Assembly: GCF_014648915.1 (NCBI RefSeq) | Contig: NZ_BMSA01000040.1 | Location: forward strand, 1-64,000 | Direction of reading: 5' to 3' | Source: Streptomyces phaeofaciens | GTDB lineage: Bacteria > Actinomycetota > Actinomycetes > Streptomycetales > Streptomycetaceae | DNA: 64,000 nucleotides | Shown here: piece by piece, positions 26,735-35,882 of the stretch | How the letters are laid out: each line of letters begins with the position of its first letter | Numbering within the stretch: position 1 is the stretch's first letter | Notes under the pieces: model-generated | Database searches by the model: none | What the model was told of the DNA's origin: nothing | The model's input: the letters and a program-made list of their open reading frames with translations, nothing else | Translations under genes and position numbers: made by a program

Positions 26735-28092
26735 ACGCCACCCCCCTTGCGCAGGGGCACAACGGGAGCGGCAAAGCCAGTGGAGACCGTCGTGCGCTTC
26801 TCCGTCATCCTGCTGTCGGTGTTCGTCAGCTGAATCTCCGTCTGCGACCGGATATGCTCGACAAGCAGCACCCGCTTGCCTACCTGCCACACGGCTCTGC
26901 CGGGCGCGCACAGGTTGGCAGGGTCCGTGATGGCGGCCACCGCCCACTTCGGCAACTGCAGGTAGTCGGCCGTGATCTCGGCCTCGTGCTGATCGAGGTG
27001 ATACACCACCCTCGTTGCGCTGAGTTTGAGGATGGCAGCGGCTTCGGGAGCATCAGCGATCAGCAGATCACCGAGGTGATGGAGAATCGACCAGAAACTC
27101 AGCCCCAACCTGCGGCCGTACCTCATGAACTCCTCGAACAGCCGGGCGACAGCCCGGTGGGACAGGATGTGCCAGGCCTCTTCGACGATTAACGTCCTCT
27201 TCACGTCGTCGTCCTCCTTCAGCCAGCCGAATCGAAGCCACGGCCCGATCACGGCCATGAGGAGCGGCATCGCGACACCCTCGCGTGGCAGCTGCGCCAG
27301 GTCAAAGACGATCAGCCGTGCGTCGAGGTCGATGCCCTCTGAAGTAGGGCCGTTGAAGAGACCGGCCAGCTCCCGATTCGGGGCGCACAGCTTGTCCAGG
27401 GCGAGTGAGGCGGGCTGGCCCCACACCACCAGGTCCTCCGCACCGATCTCGCGCTGACCGAGCGTGGCCGCGACGGGGTGCGTCAGCGCGTTGTGCACGT
27501 CGGACAGGACCGGTACGCGGTTCTCCGACGCCGAGACCCGCAGGGCCACCGAATGGGCCTGTGACAGCGCGAAGTCGGCCTCCGACGACAACGCGCCGGC
27601 CAGGATCTCGACCATGGATGACAGCACGCGAAACTGGTGACGAGCCGGAATCCGGGAATCCAGAGGGTTGAACCGTACCCCCTGCTTGGAACCCCCGTAG
27701 ACCAGACGGATTGGGGTGATGCCGAGACTGCGGGCGATCTGGTCCCACTCACCGCGGCCGTCTTCCCCTTGAGCGTCCAGCACACAGAACGACCGGTTGC
27801 GGAACCTCAACTGCCTCAGCACGTAGGTTTTTTCCAGCGCGGACTTGCCGTGCCCGGACTTCCCGAGCACCAGCACGTGTCCACTGGCCAGGCGCTCGCG
27901 CGCCGTAGGGTCGTACAACACGAACGGGTCGTATATCCATGCCCGCCCGCTGTAGATCTCCCGGCCGATGATGACGCCACGCGGGTCCAAACTGGGCGCG
28001 CCCACCGCGGGATACAAACCACAGGCCTGCATCGTCGTGGTGCGAACCGCACGCCGGCGGGTGGCGGACTGAGGCAGGATCATGCGCAGCAT
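26731..28092 (-). CDS. VirB4-like conjugation ATPase
   Basis: The 453-residue product is an ATPase of the VirB4/TraC type that would power assembly or operation of the transfer apparatus. Walker A is LVLGKSGHGKSALEK (about residues 75-90). Walker B is RTLIVEEAWHIL (about 310-320), followed by FMRYGRRLGLSFWSILHHLGDL, here cited by its segments FMRYGRRLGLSFW and LHHLGDL, typical of the family's arginine-containing motif. It is shorter than full VirB4 proteins because the N-terminal domain seems to be supplied by the neighbouring SCO6880-like gene. It starts 3 bases after that gene's stop and overlaps the coupling-protein gene downstream by 4 bases. Confidence 0.9.
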   Translation of the reverse strand: MLRMILPQSATRRRAVRTTTMQACGLYPAVGAPSLDPRGVIIGREIYSGRAWIYDPFVLYDPTARERLASGHVLVLGKSGHGKSALEKTYVLRQLRFRNRSFCVLDAQGEDGRGEWDQIARSLGITPIRLVYGGSKQGVRFNPLDSRIPARHQFRVLSSMVEILAGALSSEADFALSQAHSVALRVSASENRVPVLSDVHNALTHPVAATLGQREIGAEDLVVWGQPASLALDKLCAPNRELAGLFNGPTSEGIDLDARLIVFDLAQLPREGVAMPLLMAVIGPWLRFGWLKEDDDVKRTLIVEEAWHILSHRAVARLFEEFMRYGRRLGLSFWSILHHLGDLLIADAPEAAAILKLSATRVVYHLDQHEAEITADYLQLPKWAVAAITDPANLCAPGRAVWQVGKRVLLVEHIRSQTEIQLTNTDSRMTEKRTTVSTGFAAPVVPLRKGGGV

Positions 28093-28095
28093 GGG

Positions 28096-29595
28096 TCACC
28101 GCCGCCCTTCAGGAAGGATGCCTCCGACCAGCGGCAGCGTGTTCGCGAACGCGCGCCACTGCTCCTTGTCGCACCACTCCAGCGTCAGCTGGGACTTGGC
28201 GGCTGCGGCCCGAATGTCGTTCTTCTGTCGGACCAGCTCATCCTTGTCGGAGCTGGTCACCGTGACCCAGCCGGTCAGCCGAACACCTGAGGCGCCTGCG
28301 GCGATCTCCTCCACCGTTCCTGCCGCGGCGCGAATCTCCCGTCGCTCACGCGGATCCTGCAGCTTGCCCGGTGTGTCGTCGGCCTGGCCGATCTCCGAGG
28401 TCACGTCCGAGAGTGCCTCGGCCAGGGCCCGTTCTCCCGGGACGAGCTCCATCGTGACGCCGACGGTGTAGATCATGTCCTGGAGGTAGAGCAGGAGTGG
28501 CGCGAGGAAGTTGACTCCGACGGGCACCGTGGGCCACTGCTTCACCCAGGCCGTCGCGCTGTACCACGGCTCCTCTGCCTCGAAGCCTCGAGCGCCGATG
28601 AGAGTCTCATCTCGCGCATCGACCTCGGCCGGCCAGGCGGTGGATCGGTCCATGCCGCGGTTGTCGTCGAGCCAGTGCCCGGGCGCGTAGCTGTGGTGGA
28701 ACAGAGAAGACAGCGCCGCCTCGTCGAGGCTGCGGACCCAGCGCAACTGGGCTCGGCCCAAGTTGCGGATGAACGTCTCGATCTCTTTGCCGAGGACGAC
28801 GCCGTATCCCTCGGCCAGCGTGCTGTACCGGCTGGCCTCCTCCACCAGGTCACGGCTGTAGGGAATGCCGAGCGCGAGGAAGAGCCGACGGTCCTCCGCC
28901 GAGATGGCCACCCGCTTGAGCAGCTGCTCGTACGAGGCGTCCAGCCAACTGGCGGCGCCGGGATCACGTCGTGCGGCGGCGTCGCGGATGTGTGCGTTGG
29001 GATCGGTCGGGATGATCTTGGACAGCCACTGCACGCGCTGGATGCGGCCACCCGACTCGGCGGTACTGCGCAGCAGGAACTCCCAGGCACTGATGAGGCT
29101 TTCCTTGTCCTCGGAGTCCAGGCCGCCAAAGTGCTTCATGCCCTCGACCTCGACCACCGCACTGAACATCGCCTCACTGGGCTGCAGGAGGACGGTCACC
29201 GTACCGAACCCGGTCCGCGCTTCGAACCACTCCATGCCCGGGGGGACACCCGCCGGCGCCGTTACGGCAGTGGGCCGACCATCGCCCCACCGCCCGGCGA
29301 ACGGAGCCGTGGAGCGGTACAGCAGCGAGCTATTGCGCAGCCCCCGCCGATATGAGCGCTGAATCTCCAACCACCGCAAGTAGGTACGCCCACGGAACGG
29401 GAGGAGCACCGACCAGACCGTGAAGAGGGCAACGCTGAGGGTTCCAATGATCTTAAAAGGGACGCCGGGCAGGGCAGCCAGGAAGACAACGGTGAGGACT
29501 GCTCCCGCGCCGAGGACCAACTGCTCGTCGGCCTCGAACTTCCGGCCGAGGAATCCGCGCGGACGGGGCCTCGGAAACGTGAATGAGCGTGTCAC
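28096..29595 (-). CDS. SCO6880-family conjugation protein
   Basis: The 499-residue product begins with a short basic segment and two hydrophobic helices (LVLGAGAVLTVVFLAALPG, then IIGTLSVALFTVWSVLLPF), then a long soluble part with WLEIQRSYRRGLRN, HHSYAPGHWLDDNRG and GWVTVTSSDKDELVRQKNDI. This layout matches the SCO6880 family of Streptomyces, always found beside VirB4-like ATPases, and is consistent with a VirB3 membrane part plus the N-terminal domain of VirB4. It probably docks the ATPase to the membrane. The GTG start at 29595 is 31 bases after the preceding stop. Confidence 0.85.
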   Translation of the reverse strand: MTRSFTFPRPRPRGFLGRKFEADEQLVLGAGAVLTVVFLAALPGVPFKIIGTLSVALFTVWSVLLPFRGRTYLRWLEIQRSYRRGLRNSSLLYRSTAPFAGRWGDGRPTAVTAPAGVPPGMEWFEARTGFGTVTVLLQPSEAMFSAVVEVEGMKHFGGLDSEDKESLISAWEFLLRSTAESGGRIQRVQWLSKIIPTDPNAHIRDAAARRDPGAASWLDASYEQLLKRVAISAEDRRLFLALGIPYSRDLVEEASRYSTLAEGYGVVLGKEIETFIRNLGRAQLRWVRSLDEAALSSLFHHSYAPGHWLDDNRGMDRSTAWPAEVDARDETLIGARGFEAEEPWYSATAWVKQWPTVPVGVNFLAPLLLYLQDMIYTVGVTMELVPGERALAEALSDVTSEIGQADDTPGKLQDPRERREIRAAAGTVEEIAAGASGVRLTGWVTVTSSDKDELVRQKNDIRAAAAKSQLTLEWCDKEQWRAFANTLPLVGGILPEGRR

Positions 29596-29628
29596 AACAA
29601 GCTCACCTCCAGTTCAGATGAGCCTGAG

Positions 29629-30918
29629 TCAGGCAGGGGACAAGGGGGTGCTGTCTGGCCACTCACTGGCTGGCGGCAGGGGAGGAGGCACCTCTCCGCC
29701 GGGCAGAACGGCTGCCTGCGGTGGCGAAGCCTCGGGTGTGACGCCCTCAGAGGCAGAGGACCCTCCGCCTCTGCCCCCGCCACCGGGCTTGGGAGTTCCG
29801 CCCATGCCGCCAGGGCCGCCAGGCTGGTCGGGGCCGCCCTCTGGGCCGCTGCCTGAGCCACCAGGCATGCCCTCGCCGTCGCCCATGGATCCGGCACCGT
29901 CGCTGCCCATGCTGGCGCTGTCGAATCCCTTGCCGACGGCGCCCCTGACCCCCTCCTCAGCGCCGCGAGCCTTCGCCTCGGTCTTCTCCGCGCCGACAGC
30001 GGCGAGCCCGGCGGGGCTCTCGCCTGCAGCGGCTGCCTCGGTTCCAGAGCCGGGCTCGGCCTCGCTGCCGTAGCCCGTGCGGGGTAGGTCACCGGCGCCG
30101 GAGGAGTTCTTGTCCTGCATCTCGTCGTTGCTGTTGCTGCCGCGAGCCTTGGACCAGGCGTCCTTGCCCTTCTGCATCGCGATGTCACGGTGCTGGGCCA
30201 GGTTCTGGATTTCGTCACCGAACATCGGGATGAACTTCGAGACCTGCCACGGTGCGTATCCCGCGATGATGAACAGCGCCAGGATGATCAGCAGAGTGCT
30301 CACGACTCTACTGAAGCTTTCCGGTGGGTTGCGTATCGTGCTCCCGAACAGCGCCGGGATCATGGCTAGAACCACCATCATGACCCACTTGGACATGATG
30401 ATGCCGGTGATGACGCCGATGTACTTCTTCGAGTGACCCCACAGGTCTCTGTCCACCAGGCCGGCGAACACCACGGGGCCGAAGACGACGCCAGTCAAGA
30501 CCAGCGCGTTCCGGGCGACGAGCATGAGAAAGAGACCCAGCCCCACAGTCAGGAAGAACCCGATCAGGGCCAGCGCGATCGGCAAGCCCCACGCGGAAGC
30601 CGAGAGGACGCCGAGCATGACCACGATGAACGCACCAGTCAGAGTCATGTCGGCAAGGAAGGGCTTGAACATACTGACGGCCATCTCGTCGACCAGGTCG
30701 ACGACGGTCGCGATGATCGCAGGGGCGAAGGCCGTCACGATCACCGACAGCAGAAGGCTGCCGATGGACTCGGCGATGGCGGCGGCCGGGTTCACTTCAC
30801 GGGCGACACGCTTCACGATGGCGATCAGCCAGGCGATGCAAGTGAAGATGGTCGCCAGGGCGAAAACCATGCAGTACAGCTTGATGAACCCGGGATTGCT
30901 CCAGTCGATCTGCAGCAC
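29629..30918 (-). CDS. VirB6/TrbL-like polytopic membrane protein
   Basis: The 429-residue product has about six to eight hydrophobic segments in its first 235 residues (for example YCMVFALATIFTCIAWLIAI, LALIGFFLTVGLGLFLMLVA and VVSTLLIILALFIIAGY), then a long, disordered tail rich in G, S, P, A and E. It is probably the inner-membrane channel component of the transfer system, by analogy with VirB6/TrbL. The tail is low-complexity and may face the cytoplasm. The GTG start at 30918 lies 3 bases after the stop of the secreted-protein gene, so the genes are coupled. Confidence 0.85.
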   Translation of the reverse strand: MLQIDWSNPGFIKLYCMVFALATIFTCIAWLIAIVKRVAREVNPAAAIAESIGSLLLSVIVTAFAPAIIATVVDLVDEMAVSMFKPFLADMTLTGAFIVVMLGVLSASAWGLPIALALIGFFLTVGLGLFLMLVARNALVLTGVVFGPVVFAGLVDRDLWGHSKKYIGVITGIIMSKWVMMVVLAMIPALFGSTIRNPPESFSRVVSTLLIILALFIIAGYAPWQVSKFIPMFGDEIQNLAQHRDIAMQKGKDAWSKARGSNSNDEMQDKNSSGAGDLPRTGYGSEAEPGSGTEAAAAGESPAGLAAVGAEKTEAKARGAEEGVRGAVGKGFDSASMGSDGAGSMGDGEGMPGGSGSGPEGGPDQPGGPGGMGGTPKPGGGGRGGGSSASEGVTPEASPPQAAVLPGGEVPPPLPPASEWPDSTPLSPA

Positions 30919-30921
30919 GGG

Positions 30922-31356
30922 TCACAACCCGTCCGAGGCTATGGCCTCGACCAACTTGCCGACGGACGGAGCCGACTTCTTGGCCAGGTATCCCAGCGGG
31001 TCAGTGGCGAAGCCGATGGTGTCGCTCACCGTATCGACCGCACCGCCGACTCCGTCCTTCACACCCCTGGCTGCATCCCCAGCCACTTCGCAGACCTTCT
31101 TGGCGGCCCCGTCGCAGACCCACTTGGCGCCGCCGACCGTCGCGTCGAAGGCCTCCTTGCCAGTCTCCTTGATCTCTTTACACATGCCTGCAGGCAGCAC
31201 GCAGGGAATATCGATGCCTCCGACTGCGGGAGCAGCCGCAGGCTCGGCCGTGGCAGGGGACGCGAGCGCGGGAGACCCAGCCCCTACCACCGCCAGTAAC
31301 GCGAGCAGGAGTGCCGACAGGCGGCGCGCTGCCCTAGCCGACATACGGCGGTGCAT
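30922..31356 (-). CDS. Secreted protein of the transfer operon
   Basis: The 144-residue product has a classic signal peptide: basic start (HRRMSARAARR), hydrophobic core (LSALLLALLAVVGAGSPALA) and a likely cleavage after ALA near residue 33. The mature part has four cysteines (IPCVLPAGMC, WVCDG, KVCEV) that could form two disulfides, and a glycine/valine-rich amphipathic tail. ATG 31356 is chosen because AGGAGGAG lies about 6 bases upstream; it overlaps the end of the VirB8-like gene. No family is recognised. Its place in the operon suggests a surface or periplasm-equivalent part of the transfer machine. Confidence 0.72.
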   Translation of the reverse strand: MHRRMSARAARRLSALLLALLAVVGAGSPALASPATAEPAAAPAVGGIDIPCVLPAGMCKEIKETGKEAFDATVGGAKWVCDGAAKKVCEVAGDAARGVKDGVGGAVDTVSDTIGFATDPLGYLAKKSAPSVGKLVEAIASDGL

Positions 31357-32134
31357 TGAACTCCTCCTCAGCTGTACGGAAGGCCTCCATCGAGGACGGC
31401 GAAGAGCCGTCGGACTGGAGTGGAGTCGGCCCATCGACGGAGGCGATCGACGTGATCTTCCAGTCCCCGTCACGCCACTGGAGGTTGTAGGTGTAGGTCG
31501 TCCAGCGGGCAGAAACCGGCAGGTTGGCCTTCTCTGTGGGAACCCCAGCCACCGAAGTCATCCACACGTCGACCGATGCCACATGGTCCGAATAGCTGGA
31601 CACCCGCGTTCCCAGACATGCCGAGCGAAGCAGCAGCCCGGAAGCCTTACGGTCCTGAAGGCCGAAGCCTGCAACAAGCTGTGCGGTGGCCCGATCGTCG
31701 CGGCTGATCTGGTTCGCGAAGGATTCCGGCACCATGATCTGCCCGATCAGCTTGTCCCGGTACGGTTTGTTCGTGATGTAGGAACCGCTGGACCGCGCTA
31801 TCTCGAAGTTGGCGGCCGCAGCGGCCACCCCCTCCTCGGACTGGGGATACCCGACCGGCACCCCGTCAGCGCTGCCCGTCGCCCTCGACGTCCCGCCGCT
31901 CCCACCTGGACTCCCCGCACGCGGGGAAGCAACAGAAGTGCCCCCTCCGCTACCCGGGGAGGAGCCACTCGACTGGCCTGACAGCGAGACCCACAGCGCG
32001 ATGAACAGAACTGCTGCGCCGAAAACCCCGATGAACAGACGCACCGGAGGCCGACGCCTTTCCGATCCGCCCTTCGTGGGCTCGGCAACCAGCATCCGGG
32101 TCCCGGACACGGCGCCATCATCCTTCCTCCGCAT
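31334..32134 (-). CDS. VirB8/TcpC-like membrane-anchored protein
   Basis: The 266-residue product has a basic cytoplasmic start, one membrane segment at about residues 31-50 (VRLFIGVFGAAVLFIALWVS), a Ser/Gly-rich extracellular linker and a C-terminal domain of about 170 residues with AAANFEIA, VDVWMTSVAGVP and YNLQWRDGDWKI. The topology and the WRDGDWKI-type beta hairpin fit the NTF2-like fold of VirB8/TcpC conjugation proteins. It starts within the stop codon of the pilin-like gene (TGATG). The assignment rests on layout and on the operon, not on a strong motif. Confidence 0.7.
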   Translation of the reverse strand: MRRKDDGAVSGTRMLVAEPTKGGSERRRPPVRLFIGVFGAAVLFIALWVSLSGQSSGSSPGSGGGTSVASPRAGSPGGSGGTSRATGSADGVPVGYPQSEEGVAAAAANFEIARSSGSYITNKPYRDKLIGQIMVPESFANQISRDDRATAQLVAGFGLQDRKASGLLLRSACLGTRVSSYSDHVASVDVWMTSVAGVPTEKANLPVSARWTTYTYNLQWRDGDWKITSIASVDGPTPLQSDGSSPSSMEAFRTAEEEFNAPPYVG

Positions 32135-32454
32135 CAGACCCCCATACCGAAGACAATTCCGAAGATCGTCGACATGGACGCGATAAGGAACAGGCCCGCC
32201 AGAGAACTAATCACCATCGTCTTTCCCTGCTTTACGTCCATGGTGTTCTGCTGAGAATTCCCGACGCGAATCTGCCAGGCACCCCAGATAGCCATGCCGA
32301 AAAGGATCAGAACCACGGCCGCCATCAGGGCCTGAATGACCGTCCGCGCCTTCTCGCCGACCGCACCAAACGGACCCCAATCCGGACTCAACCCGTTCAC
32401 GAGGTCGCCCACACCTGCCGCCAAAGTAGTGGCCTCCTCTATGGCCCCGACCAT
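32134..32454 (-). CDS. VirB2-like small membrane protein
   Basis: The 106-residue product has two hydrophobic segments (VIQALMAAVVLILFGMAIWG and VISSLAGLFLIASMSTIFGI) separated by a polar loop (GNSQQNTMDVKQGKT). This is the layout of VirB2/TrbC-type pilin subunits of type IV secretion systems. ATG 32454 is preferred over the frame start at 32550 because GGGAGG lies about 8 bases before it. It is the first gene of the minus-strand transfer operon. The N-terminal 40 residues lack an obvious cleavable signal. Confidence 0.68.
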   Translation of the reverse strand: MVGAIEEATTLAAGVGDLVNGLSPDWGPFGAVGEKARTVIQALMAAVVLILFGMAIWGAWQIRVGNSQQNTMDVKQGKTMVISSLAGLFLIASMSTIFGIVFGMGV

Positions 32455-32794
32455 GCCTACCTCCCTGCTGACTTTGGCACCCAGCCGCGAGGCGAGCACC
32501 GCAATACCGTCACTCGGCCCGAAAAACAGGAAAGAACCCACGCCGAACAAGCAGTCCCGTCCGAACTCCCGTCACACGGGAAGGGCTTGACTATCCGCTC
32601 GGTCATTGAAGTAAAGTCCCGCCTTGGATTCTCCGGATACCTCCGTGACTAGCTGACGCCGCACGACGCTAGAGGTCAATTCAGCACGCATCGCCCTCCT
32701 TTCCGCCTGGCGGGCACGATGCACTGCCGCTGCCCGCACCATGGGGAAACCCGCTCCCGCAGCGGCCCGTCCCACAGGACGCTCGGAGGGGAAC
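32455..32794. promoter_or_regulatory. Divergent promoter region of transfer operon and wall hydrolase
   Basis: This spacer separates the start of the transfer operon (32454, minus) from the wall-hydrolase gene (32795, plus), so it must carry promoters in both directions. It is slightly AT-richer around 32590-32660. I could not place -35/-10 boxes or an operator with confidence. Confidence 0.4.
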
Positions 32795-33844
32795 ATGCGG
32801 AAAGCACCGCTGATCGCAATAGCCACCCTGCTCACTCCAGCCATCGCGGTGCTCGCCCTCGTGCTGCTGCTGGCTGGCGGAGCCGGCGGATCAGACGACA
32901 ACCACATGACGATGACTGCGGCCAGCCAGTGCATCGTCAAGGCCTCCACCGCCGAAGAAGGAACCACTCAACGCCCTCAGGTCCCGCTGAACCCCCGCGG
33001 ACAGCAGACCAAGCCTTCCTGGAACGGGGAACAGACGAAGAACGCAGCTATCATCACCAACGTCGCCCGGACCAGGAACCTCAAGCCCAGGGCCGCCCTG
33101 ATCGCGGTGGCAACCGCCATGCAGGAATCAACCCTTCGCAACTTGCACAACGGAGACCGCGACAGCCAGGGTCTCTTCCAACAGCGACCCAGCCAGGGGT
33201 GGGGCACCCCAGCCCAGGTAACGGACCCCATCCACGCATCAAACAAGTTCTACGACGCGCTGATGAAGATTCCCCACTGGGACACCAAGGATCTGGCCCA
33301 CGTAGCTCAGGGCGTGCAGCGCTCCGGTTTCCCCGACGCCTACGCGAAGTGGGAAACCAGCGCCGGAAACCTCGTCGCCCAGGTCTGGGGCGCGGATGTC
33401 ATCGACTGCGAGCAGCCCGCTGACAGCAGGAAGTCAGCCAAAGCCTGGCAGGCCCCGGTTGGCATCAACGCCACCCACAACTACAGCGCCGGCGGCTCGA
33501 TGTGGTCCTCCGGCACCCACACCGGCGTGGACTTCCCCGTCCCCAGCAGCACAGAACTCCACGCCGTCGGAAACGGCACGGTCACCGAAGCAGGCTGGGG
33601 AGGCCGCTACGGAAACAACATCGTCCTGAAGATGCCGGACGGAACCTACACCCAGTACGCCCACCTCGCCCGCATCGACGTCAAGGCGAACCAAAAGGTC
33701 ACGACCGGCCAGGTCATCGGCCTCACCGGCGCCACCGGCAATGTCACCGGCCCACACCTCCACTTCGAGGCACGCACCGGACCGGCCTACGGCAGCGACA
33801 TCGACCCGGTGAAGTACATGCGCGAGCGCGGCACCAGCATCTGA
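32795..33844 (+). CDS. Peptidoglycan hydrolase: lysozyme-like plus M23 peptidase
   Basis: The 349-residue product is membrane-anchored or secreted (hydrophobic segment about residues 5-30, IAIATLLTPAIAVLALVLLL). A lytic-transglycosylase-like domain covers roughly residues 80-190, with AVATAMQESTLRNL as the catalytic glutamate region and SQGLFQQRPSQGWG after it. A C-terminal M23 (LytM) metallopeptidase domain follows (about 215-340) with HTGVDFPVP and GPHLHFEAR as zinc-binding motifs. Such bifunctional enzymes open the cell wall for T4SS channels. ATG 32795 has GAGGGG at the right distance. It is divergent from the transfer operon. Confidence 0.93.
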   Translation: MRKAPLIAIATLLTPAIAVLALVLLLAGGAGGSDDNHMTMTAASQCIVKASTAEEGTTQRPQVPLNPRGQQTKPSWNGEQTKNAAIITNVARTRNLKPRAALIAVATAMQESTLRNLHNGDRDSQGLFQQRPSQGWGTPAQVTDPIHASNKFYDALMKIPHWDTKDLAHVAQGVQRSGFPDAYAKWETSAGNLVAQVWGADVIDCEQPADSRKSAKAWQAPVGINATHNYSAGGSMWSSGTHTGVDFPVPSSTELHAVGNGTVTEAGWGGRYGNNIVLKMPDGTYTQYAHLARIDVKANQKVTTGQVIGLTGATGNVTGPHLHFEARTGPAYGSDIDPVKYMRERGTSI

Positions 33845-33861
33845 CCATCCAGAGGAGCACC

Positions 33862-34554
33862 ATGCCACCCCGAGCCCCCGCCATGCCCAAGCCGCGAAGC
33901 GTCTCCACTCACCTGACCATCGGCTCAAACGCCGTGAACGTCGACGGCATCGCCATCTTCGTTCCGGACGGACACACCCCCACCGAAACCGCTCTCGCCC
34001 ACCTCAGGGCCCGAGCCCGGCCCGAACTCATCCTGAAGGCACACATCGAACAGGAAGGCTCCCAGGAGCTCCTGCACCTCCCCGTCACACCGCCGGACCA
34101 GATGCCACCGGCCCGCCCCCTGCCCATCGGCCTCCCTCTCGAGCTTGAGGCACGTCTGATAGCCACCAGGCACCTCACCGCCAACGGCGGACCCACGGCA
34201 GCAGCCGACCACGCCCAGAGTCTCGTCATCGACCTGACCATGCAGTACGGCGCCGAACATCCCGTAACCCTCCACGCAGCCGAGGACTGGGCGAACCTTG
34301 CCTGGATCGCCACGAACTTCGAGGCCGCCGCGGAAGCCTGGCTTTGGCTCGCTGAGATCCGAAACGAGCAGGGGAACCCCTTCCTCACGCTCCTGTGCGC
34401 CGACAACACCGTCGCCTCGTGGCGCCGCCAACGGCCCGAAACCGCAGCCCAAAGCCGACCCGCACTGGCCGAGGGAATGGTCCGGATGAGAATGCGGCGC
34501 CACTACGCCGCCCTGACCCATACCTCACAGGCCGCCAACACCCGTGTCGTCTAA
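33862..34554 (+). CDS. Hypothetical helical protein after the wall hydrolase
   Basis: ATG 33862 is preceded by AGAGGAG. The 230-residue product begins with a short beta-rich part (HLTIGSNAVNVDGIAIFVPD) and continues as an alpha-helical region with TPR-like spacing (AADHAQSLVIDLTMQYGAEH, then AAEDWANLAWIATNFEAAAE). The gene starts 17 bases after the hydrolase stop, so both are likely one transcript. No family is recognised; helical-repeat proteins often mediate protein contacts. Confidence 0.7.
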   Translation: MPPRAPAMPKPRSVSTHLTIGSNAVNVDGIAIFVPDGHTPTETALAHLRARARPELILKAHIEQEGSQELLHLPVTPPDQMPPARPLPIGLPLELEARLIATRHLTANGGPTAAADHAQSLVIDLTMQYGAEHPVTLHAAEDWANLAWIATNFEAAAEAWLWLAEIRNEQGNPFLTLLCADNTVASWRRQRPETAAQSRPALAEGMVRMRMRRHYAALTHTSQAANTRVV

Positions 34555-34772
34555 GGACTTTCCAGCCTGATGTAGCACGTCCGGCCTACAAGCAGAAGAG
34601 AAACCCTGATCGTGGGAGTCCACAGCCACGACGATGACGGTCAGGCGGCGGCATGACTCGTTGGTGTTTCCAGGCGCTCGCTGCTGTTGGCCGCCAAGCT
34701 GTCCGCCATGCCCGCACCTGCAGACCCCTCGACGAACAGTCACCTGACCTACGTGCCCGGCCGCGCATGTTT

Positions 34773-34910
34773 CGCGCGTCCAGGCAGCGGTGGGCGTGGG
34801 CGGCACTCTCGCTCGCCAGCATCTCCGTCTTCGCGTTCGTGCCGTTCGTCGTGACCTGGCGCAGACGCGTCGTTCCCGCATGGGTGGCAGGCCTGTACCT
34901 GCTCGGCAGT
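34773..34910 (+). pseudogene. Membrane protein fragment
   Basis: The frame contains RWAWAALSLASISVFAFVPF followed by VVTWRRRVVPAWVAGLYLLG, which looks like two transmembrane helices with a basic turn from an ordinary Streptomyces membrane protein. The frame has no sensible start or end around it, so it is a fragment. The identity of the parent is unknown. Confidence 0.3.
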
Positions 34911-34960
34911 CCCGCAGGTCGCCCTTGGCGTCCCCTGCCAGGTGGTTGGTGAGGCTGTCG

Positions 34961-35100
34961 GTCTTTCATCGGTAGGGGTGTGGCACCGAGTTGGTTGGTG
35001 AGGTGGCACTGCTGGTCGAAGTCGACCAGCAGAACGCGCATGCCCAGTCCGGGCAGGTTCTCGATCTCCAGCGGGTCGTTGGCAGGCACCTCACTCTCGG
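34961..35100 (-). pseudogene. ParA-like ATPase fragment
   Basis: The minus strand encodes MRVLLVDFDQQCHLTNQLGA, matching the Walker A' segment of ParA ATPases (compare LLIDFDPQGHLTKQLG in the intact parA of this window). Walker A and Walker B are absent on either side, so only a short piece remains. It comes from a different, diverged parA and points to past rearrangement. Confidence 0.45.
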
Positions 35101-35451
35101 CTTCCGCCTCGCTGTCCTGGACCTCCGGGGCAGAAGACTTGCCCCAAAGGACCACTCCGGCCCGTACTCGGCGGGACCCGCGGCTGGTTGGCGACAAGAT
35201 GACCGGCGCGGGTCGTGGTGACCCGCGAACAAGGGGGTGTGTCGGCACCCGGTCCCCCCCACGCCCAGCGCAGGGCCGGTACGGCCGCACGCGTCTCGCA
35301 GATGTGCGGCGTCACTTGCCAGTGCACCGTCTGTGCACCTGGGCACCGTTCGAGAGGAACGACGATGACCTCCCTGGCCCACACCGTACACGTCAGGTCC
35401 ATGCAGCCGTTGGCAACTGCCGCCCTGCCGCGCCGGCCGAACGGTCCGCAC

Positions 35452-35688
35452 TCGACGTTCCTGCACGTGCCGTCGCTGGACCTGGTAGTCAGTGGCGACG
35501 TCGTCTACAACCAGGTGCACCAGTACCTCTCCGAGGCCGGCGACCACGGCATCGACGCCTGGCTCGACGCGATCGACGCCGTGGCTGCCCTCGCCCCAAC
35601 CACCGTCGTGGCAGAGCACAAGAACCCCGAACAGGACGACCCGGCGTCCGTCATCGACGACACCCGGGACTGTCTGCGCACTCATTGA
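35452..35688 (+). pseudogene. Metallo-beta-lactamase-fold hydrolase, C-terminal fragment
   Basis: The frame reads STFLHVPSLDLVVSGDVVYN, then QVHQYLSEAG and ALAPTTVVAEHKNPEQDDP. This is the second half of an MBL-fold hydrolase: SGDVVYN carries the bridging aspartate and AEHKN the last metal-binding histidine. The N-terminal HxHxDH part is missing, so the protein is truncated and not expected to be active. The frame ends with a disrupted C-terminus at 35688. Confidence 0.6.
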
Positions 35689-35882
35689 TCATCTTCGCGC
35701 CTAGAAAAACCGGCGCGGATGAACCGAATCCTCATGCTGCTTGCAGGTCCGTCCCAACCGCCTGGAAGAGGTCACTAGATGTCGCATAGAACAAACGCGG
35801 ATCTGCGGCCAATGCGCGCATGCCAAATACGACGGACAGACCCAGAGGGCCACCCTCGCCAACCGTTAGGTGGGGAGCTGTC

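Noticed and set aside
35740..35882. Frame ICGQCAHAKYDGQTQRATLA ahead of the PKS operon
   Set aside because: It may be the tail of a decayed gene with a CxxC motif, but it is only about 20 codons long and has no start, so no feature was made.
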